Part shown: one piece after another, positions 1 through 10,153 of the stretch
Position numbering within the stretch: the stretch's first letter is position 1
Layout of the letters: every line of letters begins with the position of its first letter
Source of the DNA: Limonium bicolor
Taxonomy: Eukaryota > Streptophyta > Magnoliopsida > Caryophyllales > Plumbaginaceae
DNA: 64,000 bases
NCBI GenBank assembly: GCA_023374045.1
Contig: CM041776.1
Coordinates: 41,050,171 to 41,114,170, forward strand
Direction of reading: 5' to 3'
Position numbers and translations under genes: made by a program
Notes under the pieces: generated by a model
Databases searched by the model: none
What the model was told of the DNA's origin: nothing
Seen by the model: the letters and a program-made list of their open reading frames with translations, nothing else

Positions 1-86
1 CAATGCTTACCCCGAAGCAATGCTAAGCAAAAGGGTTCTACCCCCTTAAAAGGGGTACGACCCGTACCCGTATACTAAATGCTAGA

Positions 87-3000
87 CTAGTCTATGAACA
101 GTTGTGGGTACTTAGCCTTCATGGCATCTTCCAACTCCCATGTCGCTTCTTCGACATCATGGTTAGACCATAGGACCTTCACCATTCGTATAGACTTATG
201 GCGAGTGTCTCTGGTCTTCTATCAAGGATTCTCACTGGGGTTTCGACATATCTCATGTTTGGCTCAATGGATAGTCTCTCGGGCTCCAACACATGAGAAG
301 ATCAGCCATATACTTCTTGAGTTGTGACACGAAATACATCATGGACACGTCCCAAGTCCTCGGTAATGACAACCTGTAGGCTACTGAACCAACTCTTCGG
401 TGATAGTGTACGGCCCTACAAATTTTGGGCTTAGCTTGCCCTTCTGACCAAATCTGAAGACACCCTTCATAGGTGAAACTCGCAAGAACACTTGGTCGCC
501 GACGGCGAACTCAAGGTCGCGTCGTCTCACATCCGCATAGGATTTCTGTCTATCTTGGGCTGCCTTCATGTTAGCTCGGATTGTTGCACTTCGGCTTGCA
601 CTTGCTCAAGGTACTCCGGTCCTATTATGACCGCTTCACTTGACTCATCCCAACACAAGGGTGTACGGCAAGGTCTACCGTATAGAGCTTGGAAAGGCGA
701 CATCTTAATCGAGGCGTGATAACTATTTATACGAGAACTCGATAAGATGAAGCTTATCTAACCAACTCCCCTGAAAGTCCAAGGCACATGCCCGAAGCAT
801 GTCCTCCAGTGTGGATGGTCCTTTCTGTCTGACCGTCGGTCTGAGGATGGAAGGCGGGGTACTCAACTTCAGTTCTGTACCTATCGCTTCCCTTGTAGCT
901 CTCCAGTATCTCGAAAGAAATCTGGTGTCGCGGTCAGATACTATGGTCTTAGGGACTCCGTGGTGTCTGATAATCTCTTATCAAAAAGCTCAGCTAGCTT
1001 TACTACCTTCCAGGTGTCCTTCATCGGTATGAATCTGGCAACCTTGGTAAGGCGATCTACTACAACCCAGATCATGTTGAGTCCTCCCCTAGCAGGTGGG
1101 AGTCCTACAACAAAATCCATGGAGATATCATGAAATTTCCACTGGAATTGGCATCGATTGTACCATTCCGCCGGTCTACGGTGTTCAAATTTTACCTTCG
1201 GCATATCAAGCATCTCAATACGAATTCCGTCACATCTGATTCATTCCAGACCACCAGAAGTACCTCTTCATGTCTTTGTACATCTTGGAGGCTCCCGGAT
1301 GGACTGATAATGTAGAACTATGTGACTCTCGCAGGATGCGATCCCTTAGCTCAGCATTGCTTCGGGGGACGCATAGCCTGCCATTCAACCGAATCAAACC
1401 ATCTTCATGTAGCTTAAAATCATACTTTTTCTTCTCAAAGGTACCATTCTCGATCTTGTGTCTGATTTCGGTTAGGTAAGGGTCGCTCAACTGAGCATCT
1501 CGCACCTCGTCAACCAAGCTAGAAGAAGCGAGTAGCGAATGGAGCGAGTGTGTTGACGGCTCAGGGCGTCGGCTACAATGTTTGCCTTCCTTCCTTATAC
1601 TGCAGATTGATGTCGTAGTCTGAGAGAAACTCCATCCACCTTCTCTGTCTCAAGTTGAGTTCTTTCTGAGTGAATACATACTGTAAGCTCTTATGGTCGA
1701 ATAGATGGTGATGATTACGCCATAGATAGATGTCGCCATATCTTCAAGGCGAAGAAGACAATGGCTCCTAACTCTAAGTCGTGAGTCGGGTAATTCTCCT
1801 CATGTTTCTTCAGCTGGCGGGAGGCATAAGCAACCACTTTGCCATGCTGCATGAGTACGCATCCCATTCCTTTGCCTGATGCATCACAGTATACCTCAAA
1901 TCCCTCTGCCCTCTGGAAGAGTAAGGACGGGCGCTGAGGTCAATGAGTCTTTCAGTTTCTGAAATGATAGCTCGCACTCGTCTGTCCATACAAACGGTGC
2001 ATCTTTCTTCATCATGTAGTCATGGGCTTGGCGACTTTCGAGAAGTCCCTTACAAATCTCCGGTAGTAACCGGCTAGACCAAGAAAGCTCCTAATGTCGG
2101 TAACAGTCTTGGGTCTAGGCCATGATCGTACAGCTTCTACCTTAGAAGGGTCAACTGAGATGCCTGCGCTCGAGATGACATGTCCAAGGAATGATACCTG
2201 ATCAAGCCAAAACTCGCATTTGGAGAACTTCATACAGCTGGTTCTCGCGCAGTGTCTCTAGCACTTTCCTCAAGTGGATTTCATGTTCCTCTGGTGATTT
2301 GGAATATACAAGGATGTCGTCGATGAAGACCACAACCGAAGTGTCCAAGTGCTCACTGAATAGTCGATTCATGAGGTCCATGAATTTTGCTGGTGCGTTT
2401 GACAAACCGAATGGCATCACTGTGAATTCGTAGTAGTGTGCCATATCTGGTACGGAATGCCGTTTTCCCAATGTCTTGTTCTTTGATTGCAATCTGATGA
2501 TACCCTGAACGGAGGTCGATCTTGGAGAAGACTGAGGCTCCTTTCAACTGGTCGAATAGGTCGTCGATACGTGGTAGGGTATTTGTTTTTACTGTGACCG
2601 CATTCAGCTCGCGGTAGTCAATGCAAAGTCGGAGACTACCGTCCTTCTTCTTCACGAAGAGGACCGGTGCTCCCCAGGGTGATACACTCGGGCGTATAAA
2701 CCCTTTTGTCTAGAAGGTCTCTCAACTGTTCTTTTAGTTCGGTCATTTCTGCAGGTGCCATGCGGTACGGTGCCCTAGCAATGGGACCGGTACCTGGCAA
2801 TAGATCAATTTCGAATTCCACTGCTCTCGGTGGTGGCATGCCGGGTAGCTCCTTAGGGAATACATCGGGATACTCGGATACAATGGGTACTTCATCACTG
2901 AACTCTGGATCTCGTTCCAGGTCTTGTACATAACAAAGATACACCTCTTGGCCCTTCCTGAGCTCCCGGTACATAGCCATGGCAGATATGAGTGTGGTCG

Positions 3001-3447
3001 AAGGCTCTCTCGGCCTCTGGCGGTAAGATACGGTAACCCCAAAAGGACTCTTGAGCAGCAAACGATGCTCGGCGCAGAGGATTCTACCCTTGTGCCGCTC
3101 CAACCAATTCATTCCAATGATTAAGTCGAATCCCAATCCATTGAATTCGATGAAGGAAATGGGAAACGATTCGCCTTTGATTTCGATGGTGGCTGATTGG
3201 TAGTACTTGGTGCACTTTACTCGCTCCTTCGATGGGAGAGTAACCATGAAGTTCGGTAGCTCATCCGCATCTAGCTTCAACCTCTTCACAAAGGAGGGTG
3301 ATACGAAAGTGTGAGAGGCGCCGGAGTCGAATAATACATTGGCATCAATGCCATTTACTGGGAAGGTTCCCGTTAAGATGGTGCCGCTTCTGCCGGCTTG
3401 TGCTTCGGTGAGGATGCTCAGGTTACCTTCGGTACCGAGTCCACAAC
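87..3447 (-). pseudogene. pol: Element A pol (protease, RT, RNase H, integrase, chromodomain), frameshifted
   Basis: The polyprotein would mature the capsid, copy the RNA and integrate the cDNA. The protease is open from 3447 (or from an ATG at 3535) with the aspartic active site LFDSGAS near 3330. The reading runs into RT around 2660, where a frame change separates it from the RT core ([17 protein letters not shown], then VVFIDDIL near 2330). RNase H lies about 2000-1560 ([16 protein letters not shown]). The integrase zinc finger is about 1400-1230 and the core about 1213-940 (DFVVGLPP). The GPY-like segment is 569-381. A chromodomain-like end (VLWSNHDVEEATWELED) reaches the TAG at 87-89. 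At least four frame changes are visible. The segment start at 3447 follows an AG that fits a phase-1 acceptor. Confidence 0.85.
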
Positions 3448-3587
3448 CTATTGGATTCACAATTGGATAAGTATTGATGGTGGACACAAGTGGAATTAAA
3501 TCAACACTGCTCTTTATTGATAAACCAACCATCATACATGTCGTGTCTCTAATACACGTTACTAATAGATTACATGATACTAGGAAT

Positions 3588-4346
3588 TTAATATTTTCTA
3601 AAGGTAAGGTTCAGGCGTCCTGGTTTCATGTGTGTGGCGTTGATTATTGCCGGCGGTGCCGTATTCAACTTGATCTTGTTGATCCCGTGATACAGCATCC
3701 TAGAGTTTCCACCCATGATTAGGACATCTCCTGATCTCAATACCAGTCTCTGTGCGAGGTCCACACGCTTCTGCTCGCTATACAGGAATACGGCGTCATC
3801 ACCAATGGACCAAGACACTACGGGCACTCCCTGTTCGAGAGATTCCGCTGTCTCGTCCTTGTCTTGGTGTAACCCAAGTCGTCCTTCTTTCTCATAGAAG
3901 TTGACGATACAGAGATCCGCTTCAAGTGCGGGGATCGGTTCAGGTTCGCATTGTTGTGCAAGTTCCACTGCTTGTGTGATGAGGGTCTGAAACTCTGGTG
4001 GTATTGTCGGTGGCGTCGCTCCATCGTGTTGTCGTGTCTCCTGGTATGTCTTGGTATAAGGATTCCAATCCTTTCCCAAGCACATCATCTTCAGCTTCAT
4101 CTTCGCTCCACCGGGGAATTCGGGTGTGTAAAATCCACCTTGACCCGTTCCTAGCTCGTTGCATCGTCGAATGATTGAAATTTGCGCTTCGGGTGTCAGG
4201 TATCCCCTTAATAAGATCATACCTGGGCGGATGACCTGACACTGTTTGTTGGTGTAGTCGTGGTTGGTGATGTCGATTTCTTCTTGATTCAAGGTTACCG
4301 GTATCGGGTAACAGATACTAAAGCTTCCTATGGTTACAAATTTCAT
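3588..4346 (-). CDS. AlkB-like 2-oxoglutarate/Fe(II) dioxygenase carried by element A
   Basis: Open frame of 252 residues between gag and the protease. AlkB proteins remove alkyl groups from N-alkylated bases in DNA or RNA using Fe(II) and 2-oxoglutarate. The family signature is present: VNFYEKEGRLGLHQDKDE gives the HxD pair His160/Asp162, SRMLYHG gives the distal His220, and GRLNLTFR gives the two 2-oxoglutarate arginines Arg244/Arg250. The GGFYTP and GKDWNPYT motifs resemble, as far as can be recalled, the plant ALKBH1-type branch more than the ALKBH9/10 RNA demethylases. The ATG at 4346 follows an AG that could be a splice acceptor, but splicing from the last gag exon there would enter another frame with an early TAG. 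Translation from the ATG, or a one-frame decay of a former fusion, are both possible. Substrate unknown. Confidence 0.9.
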   Translation of the reverse strand: MKFVTIGSFSICYPIPVTLNQEEIDITNHDYTNKQCQVIRPGMILLRGYLTPEAQISIIRRCNELGTGQGGFYTPEFPGGAKMKLKMMCLGKDWNPYTKTYQETRQHDGATPPTIPPEFQTLITQAVELAQQCEPEPIPALEADLCIVNFYEKEGRLGLHQDKDETAESLEQGVPVVSWSIGDDAVFLYSEQKRVDLAQRLVLRSGDVLIMGGNSRMLYHGINKIKLNTAPPAIINATHMKPGRLNLTFRKY

Positions 4347-4480
4347 CTACGGTGAGTACTAGTTTCAACTACTTCATTTCATGCTTAGCATACACTTCAT
4401 TTATTTACTCATGCATTCACTCATACAGTTACTCTACTACTAGGCATGCTACTTCAAGGATTAAAGGTTTAGATGATTAC
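4347..4480 (-). other. Putative intron 3 of element A (gag to AlkB)
   Basis: Donor AAG/GTAATC at the end of the zinc-knuckle exon (phase 1). The AG just before the AlkB ATG is the proposed acceptor. The matching B intron is 128 nt. In A the joined frame would hit a TAG within about ten codons, so the exact acceptor is uncertain. An alternative acceptor for the same donor lies at 3448, before the protease. Confidence 0.55.
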
Positions 4481-5960
4481 CTTGGCCGGATTTCGATCCG
4501 GGCCCATCGCGGTCAATGACATGAAGAACAGGCTGCCTCTGGGGTGCGCCTCTCTGAGGGCCCCGGGATCCCTGTCCCTGAGGTGCCTGCTGGGCCGGTG
4601 CATCGCCGGATGCCACCTCCTTGCCCTCTCTCTGCTTATAGTTTTGAAAGTTTCCCTTCGGCTTGGTGCTCTCTGGGCATCTATTAGCTGTATGTCCCAG
4701 CTTCTGACAGTTGTAGCATTTGATGTCTCTCCCAAAACAATCTTTACCAGGATGGTCCTGGTTGCACTTTCTGCACACATAGGTGCGGCCGTCGGAGAAG
4801 GTTTTGGCGGCACCGGAGCTAGAACCTGAGGTTAGAGGGTTAGCACATGTGTGCGTGGATATACTAGATACGATACTTATACGAATACAAATTGGATTAG
4901 GAATTTACCCTTTGGTGGGTGTGATCTCAGTGGCTTGGCTGCCACCGGTGCAGAATAACCAAGCTGAAGAAGCTCAGTTGGTTTGCCCTGCTCAGCATGG
5001 GCACTGCCCTCACCCTGGGATTTCTTGTGGGATTGCTGAAAGAAATTCCCTTTCTTCTTTTTCCAGCTCTTCCCCTGGTTCTGCTCCTCAGTGCTGGTGT
5101 TCTTGTTATTAGTTTTGCGCTTCAGCGCGGTCTCTTCATCCCTTAGTTGGCAAGTGATCTCAACGCGAGAAGCCGCGTGATAACACTCCTGAAATTTCAG
5201 GTATTAGCCGGGATTCTCATTTAAGGAAGGATAAGGGAAAAGATTCAAAGAATTCAAGGAATTTAAGGAATTGAAATGATACTAAGGGTTAACCGTTATT
5301 TACCTGAAGGGAGGTAAATCTGGTGTAGCCCATGCCGTACCGAAGGCGATGGCTCAGACCGCCATAGAAGCGATCGACCAACACCTGGCCGGTGTATCCT
5401 AGGTCAGGGAGGAGACGGAGAATAGAGGTGAAGGTGCGGTAGTACTCATCGACAGTCATCTTGTCGGTCATCTTTAAGGCGTCCAGTTCTAGCCTTTTCT
5501 TGGTTTTCACGTGTTCAGGATAGTATTTTGAACGGAGGAGTGAGGCGAAGGAATCCCAATCGAATGTGGGGTCGCTGACGTGCTCATGCTTGACCAGCTT
5601 CCACCAATCCATTGCAGCATCCTTTAAGTAGTACGCAGCAACTCTGACTCGAACTCCAGCAGGAGCTTCGAGTGTTTCGAAAGCCGTCTCCATCTCGGAG
5701 ATGTAGGCCTCGAGCTTAGCCGGATCACTCTCGCCCCTAAAGCAAGGAGGGCGGAGTTCCGCTACAGCTTTTACCCAGTTAGCTTCTCTGGGTGGAGGGG
5801 GAGGGGTTGGCCCCGTTTGAGTTTGGTTCTGCTGAGTTTGCTGTACAGCCTGGATTACTTGGGGCAGCATCTGTGCTACCGTGGTGGCGACGATCTCAGC
5901 TATCGTCTGCACGCCGGTTCCATCTGAGGCTTCGCCTCTAGGTCGGCCTCGTCCTGACAT
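4481..5960 (-). CDS. gag: Element A gag, three exons (capsid plus nucleocapsid)
   Basis: Structural Gag protein forming the virus-like particle. Exon 1 is 5960-5304, exon 2 is 5188-4909 and exon 3 is 4825-4481, and all join in frame. Exon 1 (219 codons) begins MSGRGRPRG, has a Gln- and Pro-rich stretch, then the retrotransposon capsid fold (AMDWWKLVKHE, RLLPDLGY). Exon 2 is basic and Lys-rich. Exon 3 has two zinc knuckles, CRKCNQDHPGKDC (a CX2CX3HX4C variant) and CYNCQKLGHTANRC (CX2CX4HX4C). Without splicing the frame stops shortly after exon 1, giving a capsid without nucleocapsid. Exon boundaries match element B exactly in position and phase, and exon 3 is 345 nt in both. Exon 3 ends in phase 1, so it must join a further exon. 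Confidence 0.85.
4826..4908 (-). other. gag intron 2 of element A
   Basis: 83 nt, GT...AG, phase 1, between the Lys-rich segment and the zinc knuckles. The acceptor is CCTCAG/GT. Element B has an intron of 79 nt at the same codon. Confidence 0.8.
5189..5303 (-). other. gag intron 1 of element A
   Basis: 115 nt, GT...AG, phase 0. The donor is CAG/GTAAAT and the acceptor TTTCAG/GAG. The flanking codons (..SLQ / ECYHAA..) continue the same protein in element B at the identical position. Confidence 0.8.
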
Positions 5961-6154
5961 CTGAATGTTTAACAGTTACGTTAGGCTTTGCAAGATAGGA
6001 CTCAAAGGTCTTGGAATTTAAGCAAGGTATCGTTCATAAGAACGTTAAGGGTATCCGTTGTTAGCAACGGTAGTTCCTAGTTGGGTTTCTAAGAATCCGT
6101 CTTAAGACGGTTGAAATCCTAACTCGGTAATCCCCTATGCTCGGTACTAAGGAC

Positions 6155-6182
6155 ATCAGAGCGTTACTACGCTCTGATACCA
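6155..6182 (-). promoter_or_regulatory. Element A primer binding site within a perfect stem-loop
   Basis: On the minus strand TGGTATCAGAGC (6182-6171) follows the LTR end after a short A-run. It is the usual plant primer site complementary to initiator tRNA-Met. Nine bases of it form one arm of a 10-bp perfect stem, ATCAGAGCGT/ACGCTCTGAT, with a 4-nt loop (6155-6178). Confidence 0.9.
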
Positions 6183-6664
6183 CTTTTTGTAACACCCCAA
6201 CCGCTAATCCTATGCTTACCGTCTAATCGTCCTACTGATCCTTCGAGTTCGTAGCGGAATTATTACATACTTACTACGGCGGGTGAAACAATGCCGCTAA
6301 CCGCCCATACGGCTAGCTAGGCTACTAATACTTACAGTCACGGTCTGATGAACATAACGTACCGAGCTACTAAATTACTTACCAAAATAACATATGCCAA
6401 TACTTACATCCTGGATCACCGAGTACTTAAAGTATTTTCAATTACAACCTTTCAAGTTACCAAAAGAATGAGTTTCTAAGGCTACTCATCTATACCAATG
6501 CTCTTTTCCCAATATCCAAAAAGGTGTACCCCATGGTACACCGGCTACTCAAAACCTACAGCCATGTACTACTCAGTACACCCATCACAATTTATTGTTT
6601 ACATTTCAAAAAGAAGATAAAAGAAATGGAAATAGATCTTCACATCTTCATCAATCTCGAGTAC

Positions 6665-6706
6665 CTGCGTGTAGTAAAAATGGTGCCCCAAGGGGCTCAG
6701 CAAAAG
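6665..6706 (-). promoter_or_regulatory. Hairpin plus acceptor-like AG module in LTR A
   Basis: On the minus strand TTTGCTGAGCCCCTTGGGGC is followed by ACC, a T-rich run and CACGCAG/GTAC. It corresponds to the modules in B, C and G at a similar distance (about 400-480 nt) from the LTR end. Confidence 0.55.
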
Positions 6707-7795
6707 CTGCATATGGACTCCGCATATACCGCGTGCTAGCTAGGGCACGCTGACTATTTGACGTCCACTAAACATGCTTTTCATTTATTTCATACATACA
6801 TGCTTCTCATACATCGTACATGATATACAATTCATTACACAATTCAAGGCAACAATATCGTAGCATTCATCTTACTTACCTTCACAAGGTTAGCCAAATT
6901 ATGCATCCGGGTTAATCGGAACGCTTTACTCTTTTACTCGTTACTTACTTTTTCTTACTTACAAATACTTACTTCCATTTACTTTACTTACTCATTCTTA
7001 CTTACTTTCTTATACTCAAGTTAAGTCGTCGGGACCTCCGGCCTTGGGGACTACACCGTCCCACATCCGGGATTTACTTGACTCACCAATCCGGGATGCT
7101 ACCCACTTAAGGGATTTGGGCCGCGGACCAGTTTAAGAGTCAGGAATTGGAGCCAACCTCTCGTGACTCCGCATCCTCACGCATGGCCGAAACTATATCG
7201 GACTTCTACTCATTCCAATTTAATTACCATTTTAAGTTAGGATGGTTAGCTTGTTAGGAACAAGTTAGAAGTCCAAACACCATAAATAACGGTCACGGTA
7301 CAATACAACATACATACACATTCATTATCATCCATACATTTCATGAATTATACAAACTATGATTTAAAGGAGATATACAACATCATACAACACTACATAT
7401 TCACAAGTATGCATATTAACTCCGATTCGTGCATTTATCTTATTTGGTGATCAATTAGCACACAACACACAAATCAGAGTAACCAAGATAGCAACGGGGC
7501 ATGAGGAATCCATACCGTTCACCGTTGTACGTGATTCCAAACGTCCTTCGGTGTCACAAATCAAGTCCTATTATATACATACAATCGAATGATTAATACA
7601 CCTATCATCAACTTAACTCCTACTACTGTCCTTTACTTCTTACACTTACACTTACTTACTTACTTTTCATCACTTAGGTTTTACTTTCTTACTTAACTTT
7701 GGCATGCTTTCATACATGCACATATATATATATATGTAGGTATACATATATATATATATATATATATTATTATATTTTAATATATTTTTTTTTTT

Positions 7796-8265
7796 GACCG
7801 GACCGGACTTGCGACCGACCTTGCAAGTCCGGTCCATTCCAGTAGCTCAGAGTACCGAAATTCTTCTGGCCGACCGAACTTGCAAGTCCGGTCGCAAGTT
7901 CGGTCGATTCCAGTAGCTATCCTCGGGAAATTTTCTGGGCCGACCGAACTTGCATGTCCGGTCGCAAGTCCGGTCGATTCCAGTAGGTATCCTCGGAAAT
8001 TTTCGGGACCGACCGAACTTGCATGTCCGGTCGCAAGTCCGGTCGATTCCAGTAGGTTACAGGATGGAAATTTTTCTGGCCGACCGAACTTGCAAGTCCG
8101 GTCGCAAGTTCGGTCGATTCCAGTAGGTTACAGACGGGGAAAATTTCTGGTCCGACCGAACTTGCAAGTCCGGTGCAAGTTCGGTCGATTCCAGTAGCTC
8201 ACCCGTCTTTGTAAGTCTGGGCTCGACCGAACTTGCAAGTCCGGTCGCAAGTTCGGTCCGGCCCA
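7796..8265. repeat. Hairpin tandem array in LTR A (7 units of about 70 bp)
   Basis: Seven copies start near 7796, 7871, 7942, 8011, 8082, 8154 and 8224. Each has a palindromic core of the form GACCGAACTTGCAAGTCCGG followed by TCGCAAGTTCGGTC, then a variable spacer beginning ATTCCAGTAG. Core sequences vary at a few positions while pairing potential is largely kept. On the element strand the array lies between the putative leader donor (9346) and acceptor (6665). Confidence 0.95.
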
Positions 8266-10153
8266 GTATTTGCATTTTACTTTCTGTTTTCAGTCCTCTT
8301 TTACCCAATACTTCCCCATTGTTCCTACACTTAATCCTACATGTTTTAACACCATTTAAACCTCCTAATACACCCTAGTTCATTTCCTAACTCCTTACAC
8401 AATTCTATACTCATTCACTCATCTAATTTTCTAAGTTTCAACTCACACTTTCCCTAGTTGTTTCCCCTAGTTGTGTTTGCTACAGATTTTAGCACTAACA
8501 CTCTCCATCTACAACTCCCTCTTCTAATGTCATTTCTAACACCTCTAATACCTTACAACTACATTAACTATCTCTCCCCATCTTCCCTCAATCTAACTAT
8601 CTCAAAATCTGTTACACTTACATCATTCACCTAGTTAAAATTCACTAAGTGTTCTAATTCTAAATAAATTTTGACATAACCTCCCCTATATTTTTACACT
8701 CTCACCACTCATTCTAGTTCATAATTCAACACTTATTTCACCTGTTACAATAGACATCAATATACAAGCTCCCATATACTATTACCAATACTAAAACAAC
8801 ACTAAAACACTACAAAATTTCCTGCACACAAACACTAATCCCCAATCTGTTTTGTAACAGTTTACATGTCTTTTAAAGCTTCAAAATACTTATATTCTCT
8901 TACACATTATACTACTCATGCATTACCATTTTTCAATACCAATTTTCATTTCTAAAAATCTGTTACTTATACAATTACAAGACTACACAAAGGTGAGCAT
9001 TCCTTACCTTGTTTTGCTTCTAGTTTCTTTCTTCTTCTTCTTCTTCCTTCTTCTCTACCGGTTTTGTAATCTCAATCCTCTAACACTACAACCATTCATA
9101 TACACCATTCAATATTTAAAACTAACCCTAACCATTAATCAAGTTCTAATGCGCATTCTAGGGTTTAGAATTTATATTACCTTCCAAGAGTTTATGAAAT
9201 ACTTGGAGCAGCTCAAGAACAAGATTTCTCACACCACCACAATGCCAAAATCGGCTGGACATACAAGAGACCAAACAAGGTTTAGTCTAAATTTTCGTTT
9301 TGCCATTTAGGCTAGAAAAAGATGGAGTTTTTGAAGATATTTTTACCTTAGAAGAACAAGGAGAACAAGGGCCTTCTATTGGTGGTGTTGAAGCTTCAAA
9401 TGGGGAATACCCTCAAAATCGAAAATGCTTGTTTTTGGATTTTGGAAAGATGAAAATGTAGCTCTTGAGGAGAGGATTACAATGGTGGTATTTTTATAAT
9501 TTTTGGAAGTGTGTGGAGAGAGTTACAAAGGAGAGAAGTAAGGTTTTGTTTTGTGTTTCTTGTTTCACCATGGGAGCCGATGGAGGTTGAAGAAGAGAGA
9601 AAAGAGAGAGTGAGGGAGGAGGGAAACGGGAGTGAGGGGAAATGAGGTAGGAGAGAGAATTGTGAGAGTGTGGGGTAATTAAAGAGAGGGGGTGTTTTTA
9701 TTATTTTTGTTTGTTTGTAAATAAGAGAGTAGAGTGTGTGTGTGTGTATATATGTAAATCGGACAGCACACAGCAACTAGGGGGTTTTAAAATTTTTATT
9801 TACAAAGTTGGACACATAAGTTTGTGTTAATTATATTTCTACCCCGCAACTTGTCGTTTTTGACAGTTTTACTAATCTCTCGTTTTATTGATTTTATTGG
9901 TCCTACAGCTTCACTAATATTTATTAAGGAATATTTAGTTGACTAAAATTGTTACGAGTCTATTTGACCCGCTTAAAGACACGTTTTCCCGGTTACCTCG
10001 AAAAACGCGCTTTAAGGTTTGGTAATGTTTTTAATCCATTTTAAGGATCCGTTTTCTTCGGGATTTGTTCCCTAGTAATTATTTATACTTAATTAAGCCT
10101 CTAAATTACTTATTAGCCTAATTAATCACTGTTTTTAATTACGGGGTATTTCA

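Larger units (their letters stand above)
1..10153 (-). mobile_element. Ty3/Gypsy chromovirus element A (partial, AlkB-carrying)
   Basis: Minus-strand LTR retrotransposon whose 3' untranslated end and 3' LTR lie left of the window. In element order it shows a 5' LTR (10153-6188), a tRNA-Met primer binding site, gag in three exons, an AlkB-like ORF, protease, reverse transcriptase, RNase H, integrase and a chromodomain-like C-terminus. The order RT-RH-INT is that of Ty3/Gypsy. The C-terminal EEATWELE motif is, from family knowledge, typical of chromoviruses of the Tekay/Del lineage, which also have multi-kilobase LTRs. The AlkB ORF is not a normal Gypsy domain. Pol has several frameshifts. The 5-bp duplication cannot be checked because the other end is missing; GCCGG follows the LTR at 10154. 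Confidence 0.93.
6188..10153 (-). repeat. 5' LTR of element A (3966 bp)
   Basis: Ends are TGAAATACCCC (10153, element 5') and GGGGTGTTACA (6188, element 3'), a short imperfect inverted repeat. It holds an AT/TA microsatellite (about 7720-7795), the hairpin array at 7796-8265, a donor-like AAG/GTAAAA at 9347/9346, a hairpin-polypyrimidine-AG module at 6706-6665, and a small ORF starting at the ATG near 9570 (minus). Apart from such small ORFs it codes for nothing recognisable; Thr/Ser/Leu-rich frames here are compositional. Confidence 0.9.

Noticed and set aside
7796..8265. CRISPR array
   Set aside because: Repeat-spacer look only. Repeats are palindromic and diverged, spacers are related to one another, and the sequence is plant nuclear LTR DNA.
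7880..8308. Open frames across the hairpin array of LTR A on both strands
   Set aside because: They only read the 70-bp repeat in translation; both strands are open and no start, domain or codon signal supports a protein.
9477..9776. 99-residue Ser/Leu/Pro-rich frame in LTR A
   Set aside because: It reads CT-rich leader sequence of the LTR; composition explains it.
1..10153. Integrated pararetrovirus as the source of the AlkB gene
   Set aside because: LTRs, integrase, tRNA-Met primer site and the Gypsy order of domains show a retrotransposon; no movement or aphid-transmission protein is seen.
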